Below are positions 1 through 8,399 of a stretch of 64,000 nucleotides of DNA, piece after piece. The first letter of the stretch is position 1. The number at the start of each line of letters is the position of its first letter. The position numbers and the translations under genes are program-made. The stretch is from Oceanospirillum multiglobuliferum. Its GTDB lineage: Bacteria; Pseudomonadota; Gammaproteobacteria; Pseudomonadales; Halomonadaceae. Location of the stretch: assembly GCF_900167095.1 (NCBI RefSeq), contig NZ_FUXG01000007.1:62001-126000 (forward strand), in the 5' to 3' direction. The notes under the pieces are model-generated. The model was not told where the DNA came from, searched no databases, and saw only the letters and a program-made list of their open reading frames with translations.

Positions 1-966
1 TCACCTTCAGATCTTAAAACCATTCTGCACTCCAAGCGTGCCAACCTGTATTACCTTGAATATTGCCGTGTGATGCAAAAAGATGGTCGCGTGTTGTATC
101 TCACTGAAGCACAAAAAGAAAACCTCTATTTTAATATTCCCATCGCCAATACCACCGTACTGCTATTAGGTAACGGCACCTCAATTACACAGGCGGCTAT
201 GCGAATGCTGGCACAAGCAGGCGTATTAGTGGGCTTTTGTGGCGGTGGTGGTACACCTCTCTACATGGCCTGCGAGGTTGAGTGGCTAACCCCGCAAAGT
301 GAATACCGCCCTACAGAATATCTACAAGGTTGGATGCAGTTCTGGTTTGAAGATGAAAAGCGCCTTGCCGCTGCCAAATATTTTCAGAACGCACGTATTC
401 AATACCTGCAAACCGTCTGGCAAAAAGACCGTGATTTAAAGCAAGAAGGCTTTCAAATTAACACCCCTGAGATTGAAAAAGCCTTAGCAACCTTCCACAC
501 CCGCACCGATGCCGCAACCCAGTCCTCTGAGCTGTTGCTAACAGAAGCCCAACTGACCAAGGCGCTGTACAAATACGCAGCGAACAACACCCAGCTAAGT
601 CATTTTAGCCGCCAACATCAATCACAGGACAAAGCCAACAACTTTTTAAACCACGGCAACTACCTTGCCTATGGCTTGGCGGCCAGTTGTTTATGGGTAC
701 TGGGCATCCCCCACGGTTTTGCCGTCATGCACGGCAAAACTCGACGTGGCGCTTTGGTGTTTGATGTGGCGGATTTGATTAAAGACGCCCTTGTACTGCC
801 TTGGGCCTTTATCTGTGCCAAAGAAAATGCCACCGAGCAAGAGTTCCGCCAGCAGGTATTGCAAGCCTTTACCGACCATAAAGCGTTGGATTTTATGTTT
901 GATACCGTCAAAGCCATTGCCCTGCAAAACCACTCAGCAGAAGCAATAGAGGCACAGCAACTATGA
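1..966 (+). CDS. cas1: CRISPR-associated endonuclease Cas1, type I-F (5' partial)
   Basis: Cas1 is the integrase subunit that, with Cas2, inserts new spacers at the leader end of the array. The frame is open from the first base of the window, beginning SPSDLKTILHSKRANLYYLE. This matches the start of I-F Cas1 proteins after their first few residues, so the GTG/ATG at 70/73 is internal and only about four codons are missing. 321 residues are visible, the normal family size. Family hallmarks seen are SITQAAM, GFCGGGGTP, LTPQSEYRP, a Glu in LLTEAQLTK, and HGKTRRGALVFDVADLIKD, which supplies the metal-binding His and Asp residues. The stop overlaps the cas2/3 start by 4 bp (ATGA), indicating translational coupling. 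Confidence 0.97.
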   Translation, partial: SPSDLKTILHSKRANLYYLEYCRVMQKDGRVLYLTEAQKENLYFNIPIANTTVLLLGNGTSITQAAMRMLAQAGVLVGFCGGGGTPLYMACEVEWLTPQSEYRPTEYLQGWMQFWFEDEKRLAAAKYFQNARIQYLQTVWQKDRDLKQEGFQINTPEIEKALATFHTRTDAATQSSELLLTEAQLTKALYKYAANNTQLSHFSRQHQSQDKANNFLNHGNYLAYGLAASCLWVLGIPHGFAVMHGKTRRGALVFDVADLIKDALVLPWAFICAKENATEQEFRQQVLQAFTDHKALDFMFDTVKAIALQNHSAEAIEAQQL

Positions 967-3900
967 TGGTCACCTTCGTCTCACAATGTGAGAAAAAAGC
1001 CCTACCCAGAACTCGCCGCGTGCTGGACGCCTTCGCCAACCGGATCGGCGACAACACTTGGCAAACTTTAATAACTGAAGATGGCCTGCTAACCGTCAAA
1101 AAAATGCTGCGCCAAACCGCCAGTAAAAGCACCGCCGTGAGCTGTCACTGGATACGGTCACGGTCAAGAAGCCAGTTGCTTTGGGTGGTGGGTAATAGAA
1201 AGAAATTTAATAGCGAGGGCGTAGTGCCTGTGAATAGAACCGAACAAGATCTACCCAGTAACGATAATGCAGACAATTGGCGCTACTTGCCGTTAATCAA
1301 AACCTTCACCGGACTAGCGGCGCTACTGCATGATTGGGGCAAAGCCACTAAGTTGTTTCAAGATAAGCTGAAGCCTAAGTCGAATAATAAATTTAAAGGT
1401 GATCCGCTACGCCATGAATGGATCTCCAGTTTATTGCTGATGTCACTGATCCGTTCCTGTGAACAACCGGAGCAGGATCAAAGCTGGTTAAAACCTCTAA
1501 TTGAACAGAGCTTAGATGAAAGCCAATTGAAGGCTTTTTTATCAGCGCAAAAAGATCTACTTCAGCCGTTTTCTGATTTGCCAGACGCGGCAAGTCTAGT
1601 GCTTTGGTTGGTATTGTCTCATCACAGGTTGCCAAAGCCAAAAGAGAACGCGGCATATGGCGATAAAACCAATGACTCACCTCAGCAGTTACTCAAGCGG
1701 ATAACTCAGCAATGGGGCTATGAAAACCGTTTTGACGATGATGAGTTTCAGAAACGTCTGCCAGATTGTTTTGTTTTCCAGAAGGGCTTGTTAAGTGACT
1801 CTTCCAAATGGAGGGAGGAGCTTAGCAACCGTGCTCGCCAACTAAGTGAGCAGCTCCCTCTGTTTTCGGCAGCGGTTAAAGATGGTAGCTGGCGCACTAT
1901 TGCTCATCATGCTCGCCTGTGCCTGATGTTGGGCGACCACTATTATTCCTCAAAAGAGCAGGATAAAGCTTGGGACTCTCCTGTTGATTTGTATGCCAAT
2001 ACTGGGTTGGATCAAGATCACCAACGGCAACTAAAACAGAAACTGGATGAGCATCTGGTCAAAGTGGCTGAAGCAGCCGTTAAAACCTGTTGTTATCTAC
2101 CAGATTTTGAGACTCAGCCTCCTGTGGCGCAGGATGTGGCGGAGCTTGCACCGAAAAAAGGTTTATCAGAGGAGCTGAAAAGTCAGTTTGGCTGGCAGGA
2201 TAAAGCGGTAACAGTTCTCGAGAACTACAGGAAAAAAACAGAAGATAAAGTCAGCGGCTATTTTATCGTTAATATGGCCAGTACTGGGCGAGGAAAAACC
2301 TTGGCTAACGCCAAAATTATGCAGGCGCTTTCACCAGACCAACAAAGCCTGCGTTTTATTCTGGCATTAGGGTTGAGAACACTGACGCTACAGACGGGTG
2401 ATGAATACCGGGAACGTATCGGCCTTAAAGATGATGAGCTAGCAGTGTTGATTGGATCGAAAGCGATTTTGGAGCTGCATCAAGGTTCATCGGTTGCTCA
2501 TGATAAAGACGAGCAGTCATTAAACGAAGAAGACTCGGGTTCTGAATCAACGCAACCACTTTTAGATCCAGAAGAGCAAATCGACTGGTGTAGTGGCGAT
2601 GAACACTGGCAAAACCTATTGCCGGAAGAAGAGCTAACCACGGTACTAACCGGTGCAAAAGAGCGGGCATTGCTGTACGCACCAGTATTAGCCTGCACCA
2701 TTGACCATGTTATGGGTGCAACAGAAACCACCCGAGGTGGTCGTTATATTTTGCCTAGCTTACGCTTAATGTCATCAGATCTGGTCATTGATGAGATTGA
2801 TGATTTTACAGGAGAGGATCTAGTCGCCATTGGCCGCCTGATTTATTTAGCAGGGATGTTGGGGCGGAAAGTGATGATCTCCTCTGCCACTATCCCTCCA
2901 GATCTTGCCTTGGGCTATTTTACCGCCTACCAAAAAGGTTGGGCGCTTTTTGCTACCAGCCGTTATCAGAATACTCAAATAGCCTCAGGCTGGGTGGACG
3001 AGTTTAAAACAGAGCTAGTTACGATCAATCAGAGCGATCTAGCCGTAAGCAGATATCAGGCTGCACATCAGAGTTTTGTTGAAAAACGTGTCACAAATTT
3101 GAGTCACCAACCTGTTAAACGCAGGGCTGATATTCTGACACTGCCTGATAAAAGTAGCGTTGGCTCTTTTGAGCGCAGTTTTTTCTCAGTGGTACAGAAA
3201 GGCATTATTGATAAACATCAGCAACATCATGAACAGGATAGTCAGACCGGACGCAAAATTTCTTTTGGTGTGGTGCGCTGCGCCAATATCAAGCCCTGTG
3301 TTGAGTTGACAGAATATTTATTAGATGCCGAATGGCCAGAGCATATACAAGTGCGCGTGATGGCTTATCACAGCCAACAGGTGCTGCTGTTACGTCATGC
3401 TCAAGAGCAACATTTGGATCAGGTACTGAAGCGCAAAATTCCTGTGAATGATCCAAAAGGCGCTTTCTATAACCCGTTAATCCGCCAACATATTGATAGC
3501 TGTGATAATCAAAATTTAATTTTTATTTTAGTCGCAACGCCCGTCGAAGAAGTGGGGCGTGATCATGATTTTGATTGGGCAGTAGTGGAGCCATCTTCAT
3601 ATCGCTCAATTATTCAGCTAGCAGGTCGAGTGCGGCGTCATCGTGCTGCGGCTGAAAACGAAGCGCCCAATATGGCGTTAATGCAATACAACCTAAAAGG
3701 CTATCGCGGAGAGAGTAAAGATGTTTTTAGCCGCCCTGGTTATGAACAGGGTAGGTGGCAGTTAACCCCCTCTAAATCTATGGATGATGTGCTGGACGTT
3801 AAGGTCATGCTGAACGGTGTTGATGCAGTGCCTCGAATTATGAAAGACACGGCAGCACCTTCTAAAAAGCTGGCTGCACTAGAGCACTTTGTGATCAGTC

Positions 3901-4358
3901 GTACCTTGGGATGTCATTACCTCACAGGTGAAGCCAAAGGGGAAAACCCTGCTGGCAGTCCAAAAAATATTTGGGGTTATACCGATGATTATTGGTGGAT
4001 GACTGCATTGCCACAGCAGTTCAACCGCTTCCGTAACAGCGCGCCCAGCCTCAATCTTTATCGAGTGATAGATGATCGTGGCGGTGTGGTATTCAAGATT
4101 TATGACCAACGTAGCGGTTGGGTCACTATCGAAAAAACCTTAGGTATTCAGCATCAACCACTGAGCACTGAGAGAAGCGCTCGCCTTTGGCTTCAAAGGG
4201 ATTATGAAGCGTTGGTTGCTGAACAATGTGAACAGTTAGGGGGCGATTTAGAGTACAGATCAAAGCAACTGGGCGAATTGAGCCTAAGTTTTCATAAAGA
4301 CGGTAACCGCTATCGCTATAACGATCAGCTGGGGTTGCTTAGAGCAGATAACGTGTAA
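963..4358 (+). CDS. cas3: Cas2/Cas3 fusion nuclease-helicase, type I-F
   Basis: This is the I-F effector nuclease-helicase, recruited by the Csy complex to unwind and degrade target DNA. Its fused Cas2 domain binds Cas1 for spacer acquisition. The 1131 residues run in this order: Cas2-like domain (about 1-92); HD nuclease with LLHDWGK (H123-D124), a further His in RHEW and SHHRLPK; then an SF2 helicase with Walker A STGRGKT (440-446, Lys445), the DEAD-box equivalent DEID (610-613), SSAT (640-643), and motif VI QLAGRVRRHR (885-894). No catalytic motif appears damaged. It overlaps cas1 by 4 bp and is followed 19 bp later by csy1 with a good ribosome site, consistent with one operon. The Cas2-Cas3 fusion is diagnostic of subtype I-F. 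Confidence 0.97.
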   Translation: MMVTFVSQCEKKALPRTRRVLDAFANRIGDNTWQTLITEDGLLTVKKMLRQTASKSTAVSCHWIRSRSRSQLLWVVGNRKKFNSEGVVPVNRTEQDLPSNDNADNWRYLPLIKTFTGLAALLHDWGKATKLFQDKLKPKSNNKFKGDPLRHEWISSLLLMSLIRSCEQPEQDQSWLKPLIEQSLDESQLKAFLSAQKDLLQPFSDLPDAASLVLWLVLSHHRLPKPKENAAYGDKTNDSPQQLLKRITQQWGYENRFDDDEFQKRLPDCFVFQKGLLSDSSKWREELSNRARQLSEQLPLFSAAVKDGSWRTIAHHARLCLMLGDHYYSSKEQDKAWDSPVDLYANTGLDQDHQRQLKQKLDEHLVKVAEAAVKTCCYLPDFETQPPVAQDVAELAPKKGLSEELKSQFGWQDKAVTVLENYRKKTEDKVSGYFIVNMASTGRGKTLANAKIMQALSPDQQSLRFILALGLRTLTLQTGDEYRERIGLKDDELAVLIGSKAILELHQGSSVAHDKDEQSLNEEDSGSESTQPLLDPEEQIDWCSGDEHWQNLLPEEELTTVLTGAKERALLYAPVLACTIDHVMGATETTRGGRYILPSLRLMSSDLVIDEIDDFTGEDLVAIGRLIYLAGMLGRKVMISSATIPPDLALGYFTAYQKGWALFATSRYQNTQIASGWVDEFKTELVTINQSDLAVSRYQAAHQSFVEKRVTNLSHQPVKRRADILTLPDKSSVGSFERSFFSVVQKGIIDKHQQHHEQDSQTGRKISFGVVRCANIKPCVELTEYLLDAEWPEHIQVRVMAYHSQQVLLLRHAQEQHLDQVLKRKIPVNDPKGAFYNPLIRQHIDSCDNQNLIFILVATPVEEVGRDHDFDWAVVEPSSYRSIIQLAGRVRRHRAAAENEAPNMALMQYNLKGYRGESKDVFSRPGYEQGRWQLTPSKSMDDVLDVKVMLNGVDAVPRIMKDTAAPSKKLAALEHFVISRTLGCHYLTGEAKGENPAGSPKNIWGYTDDYWWMTALPQQFNRFRNSAPSLNLYRVIDDRGGVVFKIYDQRSGWVTIEKTLGIQHQPLSTERSARLWLQRDYEALVAEQCEQLGGDLEYRSKQLGELSLSFHKDGNRYRYNDQLGLLRADNV

Positions 4359-4377
4359 AGGATATTAGGAGAACACT

Positions 4378-5640
4378 ATGTCAGATCCAGCAATAGAAGC
4401 CTTCTTTGCAGAACGCAAAGCAGGTTGGTTAAAGAAAAATCTGAAAGCCACAATGACCGAGGAAGAAGTCAGAAATGCAGAGTTAGAGTGTGAGGAAGTT
4501 TTTGCCCTCAAGAACTGGCTACCGAATGCTGCAAAACGTGCGGGGCAGATTTCGCTGTCTACGCACCCTTGCACTTTTAGTCACCCTAGTGCGCGTAAAA
4601 ATAAAAATGGCTATGTCAGCTCTGTACTTGCACAGGCTGACTATAAGGCAGATGGTTTTTTTCGTAGTGGCAATCTAAAGGTTGAGCCAGATGCATTGGG
4701 CAATGCCGCAGCATTGGATGTCCATAAGTTTTTAACACTGGTGATGCATGATGGCAGCACTTTATTAGAGCACCTACAGAAAAACTCTGATCTGGCGGTG
4801 AACCTTTTAGCTGCTGCGGGTAATGTCGAGGACTTAAAAGAGGGTTTGCTTGCAATGGTTTCAGCAAGCCATGAAGTTGTCACCAGCTCTAAAATTAAAC
4901 AAGTTTATTTTCCCGTCAGTGATGGATCTGCAAGTTACCATTTACTCTCTATCCTGAGTCATTCTGGTCATCTGTTTGAGATGCGCAAACGGTTAGATCA
5001 TCTGCGCTTCTCAGAAGAAACTAAATCTGCTCGAGAACTTAGAAAGCATAATCATTTTTCTGAAAGGAGCTATCAAGAGATCTACAACCTGACGACCATC
5101 GGCTACGGTGGCACCAAACCGCAGAATATCAGCGTACTGAACAATCAGAATGCGGGAAAAGCGCATCTGTTACTTTCTATGCCACCTGAGCTGTCACCTA
5201 GAAGTGTTCGCTTACCTAGCCACAATTTCTTTGGTGATACGCTTTATCCGAAGCAACTACAGGAAACCTTTCAAGCGTTTCACCGTTTGATGAGTGCTGA
5301 CTATAACAATCTTAATATTCGTAAAGGTCGAGATTATCGTATTCAGGAATATCTTGATCACCTTATTCTGAAAATGTGGCAAGTGCGTAAGGCATTTGCT
5401 GAGCAAACTCACAGTAGACCAGAGACATTGCCCAGCTATCAGAAAACATGGCTGCTCCCTGAATATGAGCAGGAACGGCTGGAAAGTCAGGGGTGGTTGA
5501 ATGAACTGACTCAAGAGGCTACTCGCTACTTTTATGCTTGTTATAAACGCGTGATAGGTAATTCTGCGATTGTGCTTGGTGACACTGAATATATGGCTTT
5601 TGCTCGAATAATTGAACAGAACAAGGAGGCTCTGTTATGA
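4378..5640 (+). CDS. csy1: Csy1 (Cas8f), I-F Cascade large subunit
   Basis: Csy1 forms the tail of the Csy surveillance complex with Csy2, holds the crRNA 5' handle and reads the PAM. The protein is 420 residues, close to other I-F Csy1 proteins. Recognition rests on the N-terminal pattern IEAFFAERKAGWLKKNL, the segment GGTKPQNISVLNNQNAGKAH typical of the family, and its place between cas2/3 and csy2. The ATG at 4378 is preceded by TTAGGAGAAC, a strong ribosome site. Its stop overlaps the csy2 start (ATGA). No frameshift or internal stop is seen. Confidence 0.95.
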   Translation: MSDPAIEAFFAERKAGWLKKNLKATMTEEEVRNAELECEEVFALKNWLPNAAKRAGQISLSTHPCTFSHPSARKNKNGYVSSVLAQADYKADGFFRSGNLKVEPDALGNAAALDVHKFLTLVMHDGSTLLEHLQKNSDLAVNLLAAAGNVEDLKEGLLAMVSASHEVVTSSKIKQVYFPVSDGSASYHLLSILSHSGHLFEMRKRLDHLRFSEETKSARELRKHNHFSERSYQEIYNLTTIGYGGTKPQNISVLNNQNAGKAHLLLSMPPELSPRSVRLPSHNFFGDTLYPKQLQETFQAFHRLMSADYNNLNIRKGRDYRIQEYLDHLILKMWQVRKAFAEQTHSRPETLPSYQKTWLLPEYEQERLESQGWLNELTQEATRYFYACYKRVIGNSAIVLGDTEYMAFARIIEQNKEALL

Positions 5641-6575
5641 GTACTCGTCGTTTTTTAGTGTTACCGCACTTAAAGGTGCATAACGCTAATGCACTGTCCA
5701 GCCCTTTTACCATCGGCTTCCCTGCTATGACCGCTTGGTTGGGGTTTGTCCACGCCTTGCAGCGTAACTTAACAGCCTGCTATCCATCTCTACAACTGAT
5801 CGCAACAGGGGTTATCAGCCATCAATGTGATCTGCAAACCTATCAGGGGCCGGGAGATTTTGTACATTCTATTATCGGCACAGGTAACCCTTTAGATAAA
5901 GAGGGCAATCGATCCGCTTTCATCGAAGAGGCTCGCTGCCATCTGGACGTTTCTTTGTTAATTGAATATCAGGCTAATGAACACACTCAAGACCTAATGA
6001 ACCAGCCTGATTTTTCGGTTGCTGTTTCGCAGCAGTTGATGCGAATGAAAGTGGCGGGTGGTGATCTACAACGCTTCAACCTCCCCATGTTGCAAGTGTT
6101 AGATGATAGTGATGAGCAAGCTCAAAGCAAACTGATGCGCTCATTTATGCCCGGGTTTGCCTTGATTGAACGGCGTGAGCTGCTTCAACACGAAATGGAA
6201 CAAGGCCTTGATGCACTAGACGGGATACTGGAATACCTGACAGTGCACCATACCTGTACACAGGATGATGACGGCAATATCCATTGGAAAAGCCAACGTA
6301 AGGTTGACAGTAACGGTAAAAAGCCCGGCTGGATTGTGCCTATTGCAACAGGTTTTCAGGGTATTAGTGAGTTGGGTCAGGCCAAGAATCAGCGCGATTC
6401 AGACCTACCTCATCGATTTGCTGAAAGCATTGTTACCCTTGGTGAGTTTCGTATGGCGCACCGGATTAAACAGCTTGATGAAGTTTTATGGCACTACCAC
6501 GCCGACCTCAGCCACAACCTTTACCTATGTCAACAAATTCAAACTACAGAAATCGATAACGATGGCTTTTACTAA
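5637..6575 (+). CDS. csy2: Csy2 (Cas5f), I-F Cascade subunit
   Basis: Csy2 is the Cas5-type RAMP protein that pairs with Csy1 at the 5' end of the crRNA. At 312 residues it is normal for the family. The N-terminus reads RRFLVLPHLKVHNANALSSP, followed by TIGFPAMTAWLGFVHAL, the conserved opening of I-F Csy2. The start codon lies within the csy1 stop (4-bp overlap) and has an AAGGAGG ribosome site in the end of csy1, so translation is coupled. The next gene, csy3, starts 28 bp downstream. Confidence 0.95.
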   Translation: MSTRRFLVLPHLKVHNANALSSPFTIGFPAMTAWLGFVHALQRNLTACYPSLQLIATGVISHQCDLQTYQGPGDFVHSIIGTGNPLDKEGNRSAFIEEARCHLDVSLLIEYQANEHTQDLMNQPDFSVAVSQQLMRMKVAGGDLQRFNLPMLQVLDDSDEQAQSKLMRSFMPGFALIERRELLQHEMEQGLDALDGILEYLTVHHTCTQDDDGNIHWKSQRKVDSNGKKPGWIVPIATGFQGISELGQAKNQRDSDLPHRFAESIVTLGEFRMAHRIKQLDEVLWHYHADLSHNLYLCQQIQTTEIDNDGFY

Positions 6576-6603
6576 GCCAGATTAAGGAAAATGGAGAAAT
6601 AAC

Positions 6604-7629
6604 ATGGCTAAAACAAACGATATTGCATCAGTGCTGGCATTTGAGAAAAAACTGGTTCCATCAGATGGTTACTTTTATGGCACCACATGGGCGAATAAAG
6701 AAACTTGCATGCCTTTGGCTCTACAAGAGAAATCAGTGCGTGGCACCATTTCGAACCGTCTAAAAACAGCCGTTAAAAATGATCCGGCCAAACTGGATGC
6801 AGAAGTGGAGAAACCCAACCTGCAAACAGTAGATGCCTGTGCATTGGGCACCGATCAGGATACGTTGAAACATTACTTCACGCTGAAAGTGCTAGGTGGT
6901 GTTGAAACCCCATCGGCCTGCAATAATGCCATTTTCAAAGCTAGCTATCAGCAAGCTGCAAGAGCCTACATTGAAAAAGAGGGCTTTAAAGAACTGGCGC
7001 GTCGCTATGCAATCAATATTGCCAACGCTCGATTTTTATGGCGCAACCGAGTAGGTGCAGAACAAATTGAGGTTCAGGTAAAAGCGCTCAACAAAGGTCA
7101 GGAGCAAAGCTGGACATTCAATGCCGCAAGTTACAGTACCCGTCACTTTGATTATGGTGATCAACAACTTCAGGAGTTAAGTAATCAGATTGCCCAAGCA
7201 CTGTCTGGTGGTGATAGTTATTTAATACTAGAAATCACCACCTACGCTCAGTTGGGTAAAGCGCAAGAGGTCTATCCATCGGAAGAGCTGGTGTTAGACA
7301 AAGGCAAAAGTAAAAAGAGTAAAGTGCTGTATCAGGTACAGGGATATGCCGCGATGCACTCACAAAAAATTGGCAATGCGCTGCGCTCTATTGATACTTG
7401 GTATCCCGCTTTTGACGATGAAACCGTTTCTGCTGGACCTATCGCCATTGAACCCTATGGCGCAGTGACCAACTTGGGCACAGCTTTTCGTACACCAAAA
7501 GAGAAGCAGGACTTTTATACCCACTTTGATAAATGGGCACGTGGTGAAGCATTACCACGAGTTGAAGATGAGCATTACGTGATGGCCATTCTGATACGTG
7601 GTGGCGTCTTCGGTGAAAGCGACAAGTAG
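6604..7629 (+). CDS. csy3: Csy3 (Cas7f), I-F Cascade backbone
   Basis: Csy3 is the backbone subunit; six copies coat the crRNA spacer in the Csy complex. The length of 341 residues matches characterised Csy3. Visible family features are VLAFEKKLVPSDGYFYGTTW near the N-terminus, ANARFLWRNRVGAE in the middle and RSIDTWYPAFD near the C-terminus. The ATG follows GGAGAAATAAC, a good ribosome site, and cas6f follows 9 bp after the stop. It should be the most heavily translated cas gene because of stoichiometry (known for the family), but nothing here tests that. Confidence 0.96.
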   Translation: MAKTNDIASVLAFEKKLVPSDGYFYGTTWANKETCMPLALQEKSVRGTISNRLKTAVKNDPAKLDAEVEKPNLQTVDACALGTDQDTLKHYFTLKVLGGVETPSACNNAIFKASYQQAARAYIEKEGFKELARRYAINIANARFLWRNRVGAEQIEVQVKALNKGQEQSWTFNAASYSTRHFDYGDQQLQELSNQIAQALSGGDSYLILEITTYAQLGKAQEVYPSEELVLDKGKSKKSKVLYQVQGYAAMHSQKIGNALRSIDTWYPAFDDETVSAGPIAIEPYGAVTNLGTAFRTPKEKQDFYTHFDKWARGEALPRVEDEHYVMAILIRGGVFGESDK

Positions 7630-7638
7630 GCGTTAACT

Positions 7639-8271
7639 ATGAACTACTACCAAGACATCACGTTGTTACCCGACACTGATATTGCACTGGGTTTTCTCTG
7701 GCAAAAAATCTATCAGCAAGTGCATATTGCTCTGGTTGAAAATAAAGTAGATCAACACCACAGTGTCATTGCGGTTAGCTTTCCAGCTTATGGCGGCAAG
7801 GGCTTCCCGTTGGGCAATAAGCTACGAGTGTTGGCTAAAGAAAAAGCGCAACTGGAAAAGCTTAATCTGGCGGGCTTTCTGGCTCGATTTGAAGATTACA
7901 CCCATCTTAAGTCGATTCAGCCAGTGCCTGAGGACGTGCCTCATATCGCTTTTGTGCGTCAGCGAGTAAAAGGACAGACCCGTATAGATCAAGATATGGC
8001 GTCTAAGGCTAAACGCTGGGCAGAAAAGTCTGGGCAAACAGTGGAGGAATGCTTGCAACAGCTTGCAAAAACCAAACCTTTTCCCCACTCAAGCAACGCT
8101 TTTATCTGGATGGAAAGCTTACAAACCAAAGCAAGCAACCCAGAAGGTTCTGCCAAGTTTCCGCTTTTTATCGAAAAGGTAGAGGTGAATGCAGCAAATC
8201 AGGGGCTTTTTAACTGTTACGGGTTAAGTGCAGCGAAGGGCGACAATATCGCAACAGTACCTAACTTTTGA
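7639..8271 (+). CDS. cas6f: Cas6f (Csy4) crRNA-processing endoribonuclease
   Basis: Cas6f cuts the pre-crRNA at the 3' base of the repeat hairpin and stays bound to the mature crRNA. The protein has 210 residues. His29 (in QQVHIALV) falls at the same number as the catalytic His29 of Pseudomonas aeruginosa Csy4, which supports the ATG at 7639. A basic helix (KAKRWAEKSG and neighbours) matches the arginine-rich RNA-binding helix position. The C-terminus FNCYGLSAAKGDN...VPNF matches the CYGLS...VPWF ending of the family. It is the last cas gene, and the array leader begins directly after it. The cognate hairpin (CCGCC/GGCGG) is present in every repeat. Confidence 0.95.
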   Translation: MNYYQDITLLPDTDIALGFLWQKIYQQVHIALVENKVDQHHSVIAVSFPAYGGKGFPLGNKLRVLAKEKAQLEKLNLAGFLARFEDYTHLKSIQPVPEDVPHIAFVRQRVKGQTRIDQDMASKAKRWAEKSGQTVEECLQQLAKTKPFPHSSNAFIWMESLQTKASNPEGSAKFPLFIEKVEVNAANQGLFNCYGLSAAKGDNIATVPNF

Positions 8272-8399
8272 CCTAAAAATTAGCTCTTTAAAAATAATAA
8301 ATAAAAACAGATAGTTACAACACGGCTAAAAATAAAGGTATTTTTCGATATTTTTATCTAACAGCTTGTTGTAACTATTTTTTATGGTAAATTCTTACT
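8272..8399 (+). promoter_or_regulatory. CRISPR leader
   Basis: These 128 bases between cas6f and the first repeat are strongly A/T-rich and contain no open frame of note. Position next to intact repeats, opposite the degenerate terminal repeat, identifies it as the leader that carries the pre-crRNA promoter and the site of new spacer insertion. No convincing -35/-10 pair or IHF site could be picked by eye. Confidence 0.8.
8311..8378. repeat. 12-bp perfect inverted repeat inside the leader
   Basis: ATAGTTACAACA (8311-8322) is the exact reverse complement of TGTTGTAACTAT (8367-8378). GCT (8325-8327) and AGC (8363-8365) could extend the pairing, and the A/T-rich interior can pair further. Six T's follow the right arm. 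It could be a long Rho-independent terminator for the cas operon or a protein-binding dyad in the leader. Confidence 0.7.

Noticed and set aside
963-8271. Possibility of a transposon-borne (Tn7-like, I-F3) CRISPR system
   Set aside because: cas1 and cas2/3 are present with intact motifs, csy1 and csy2 are separate, and no tns genes are seen; this is a normal I-F1 defence locus.
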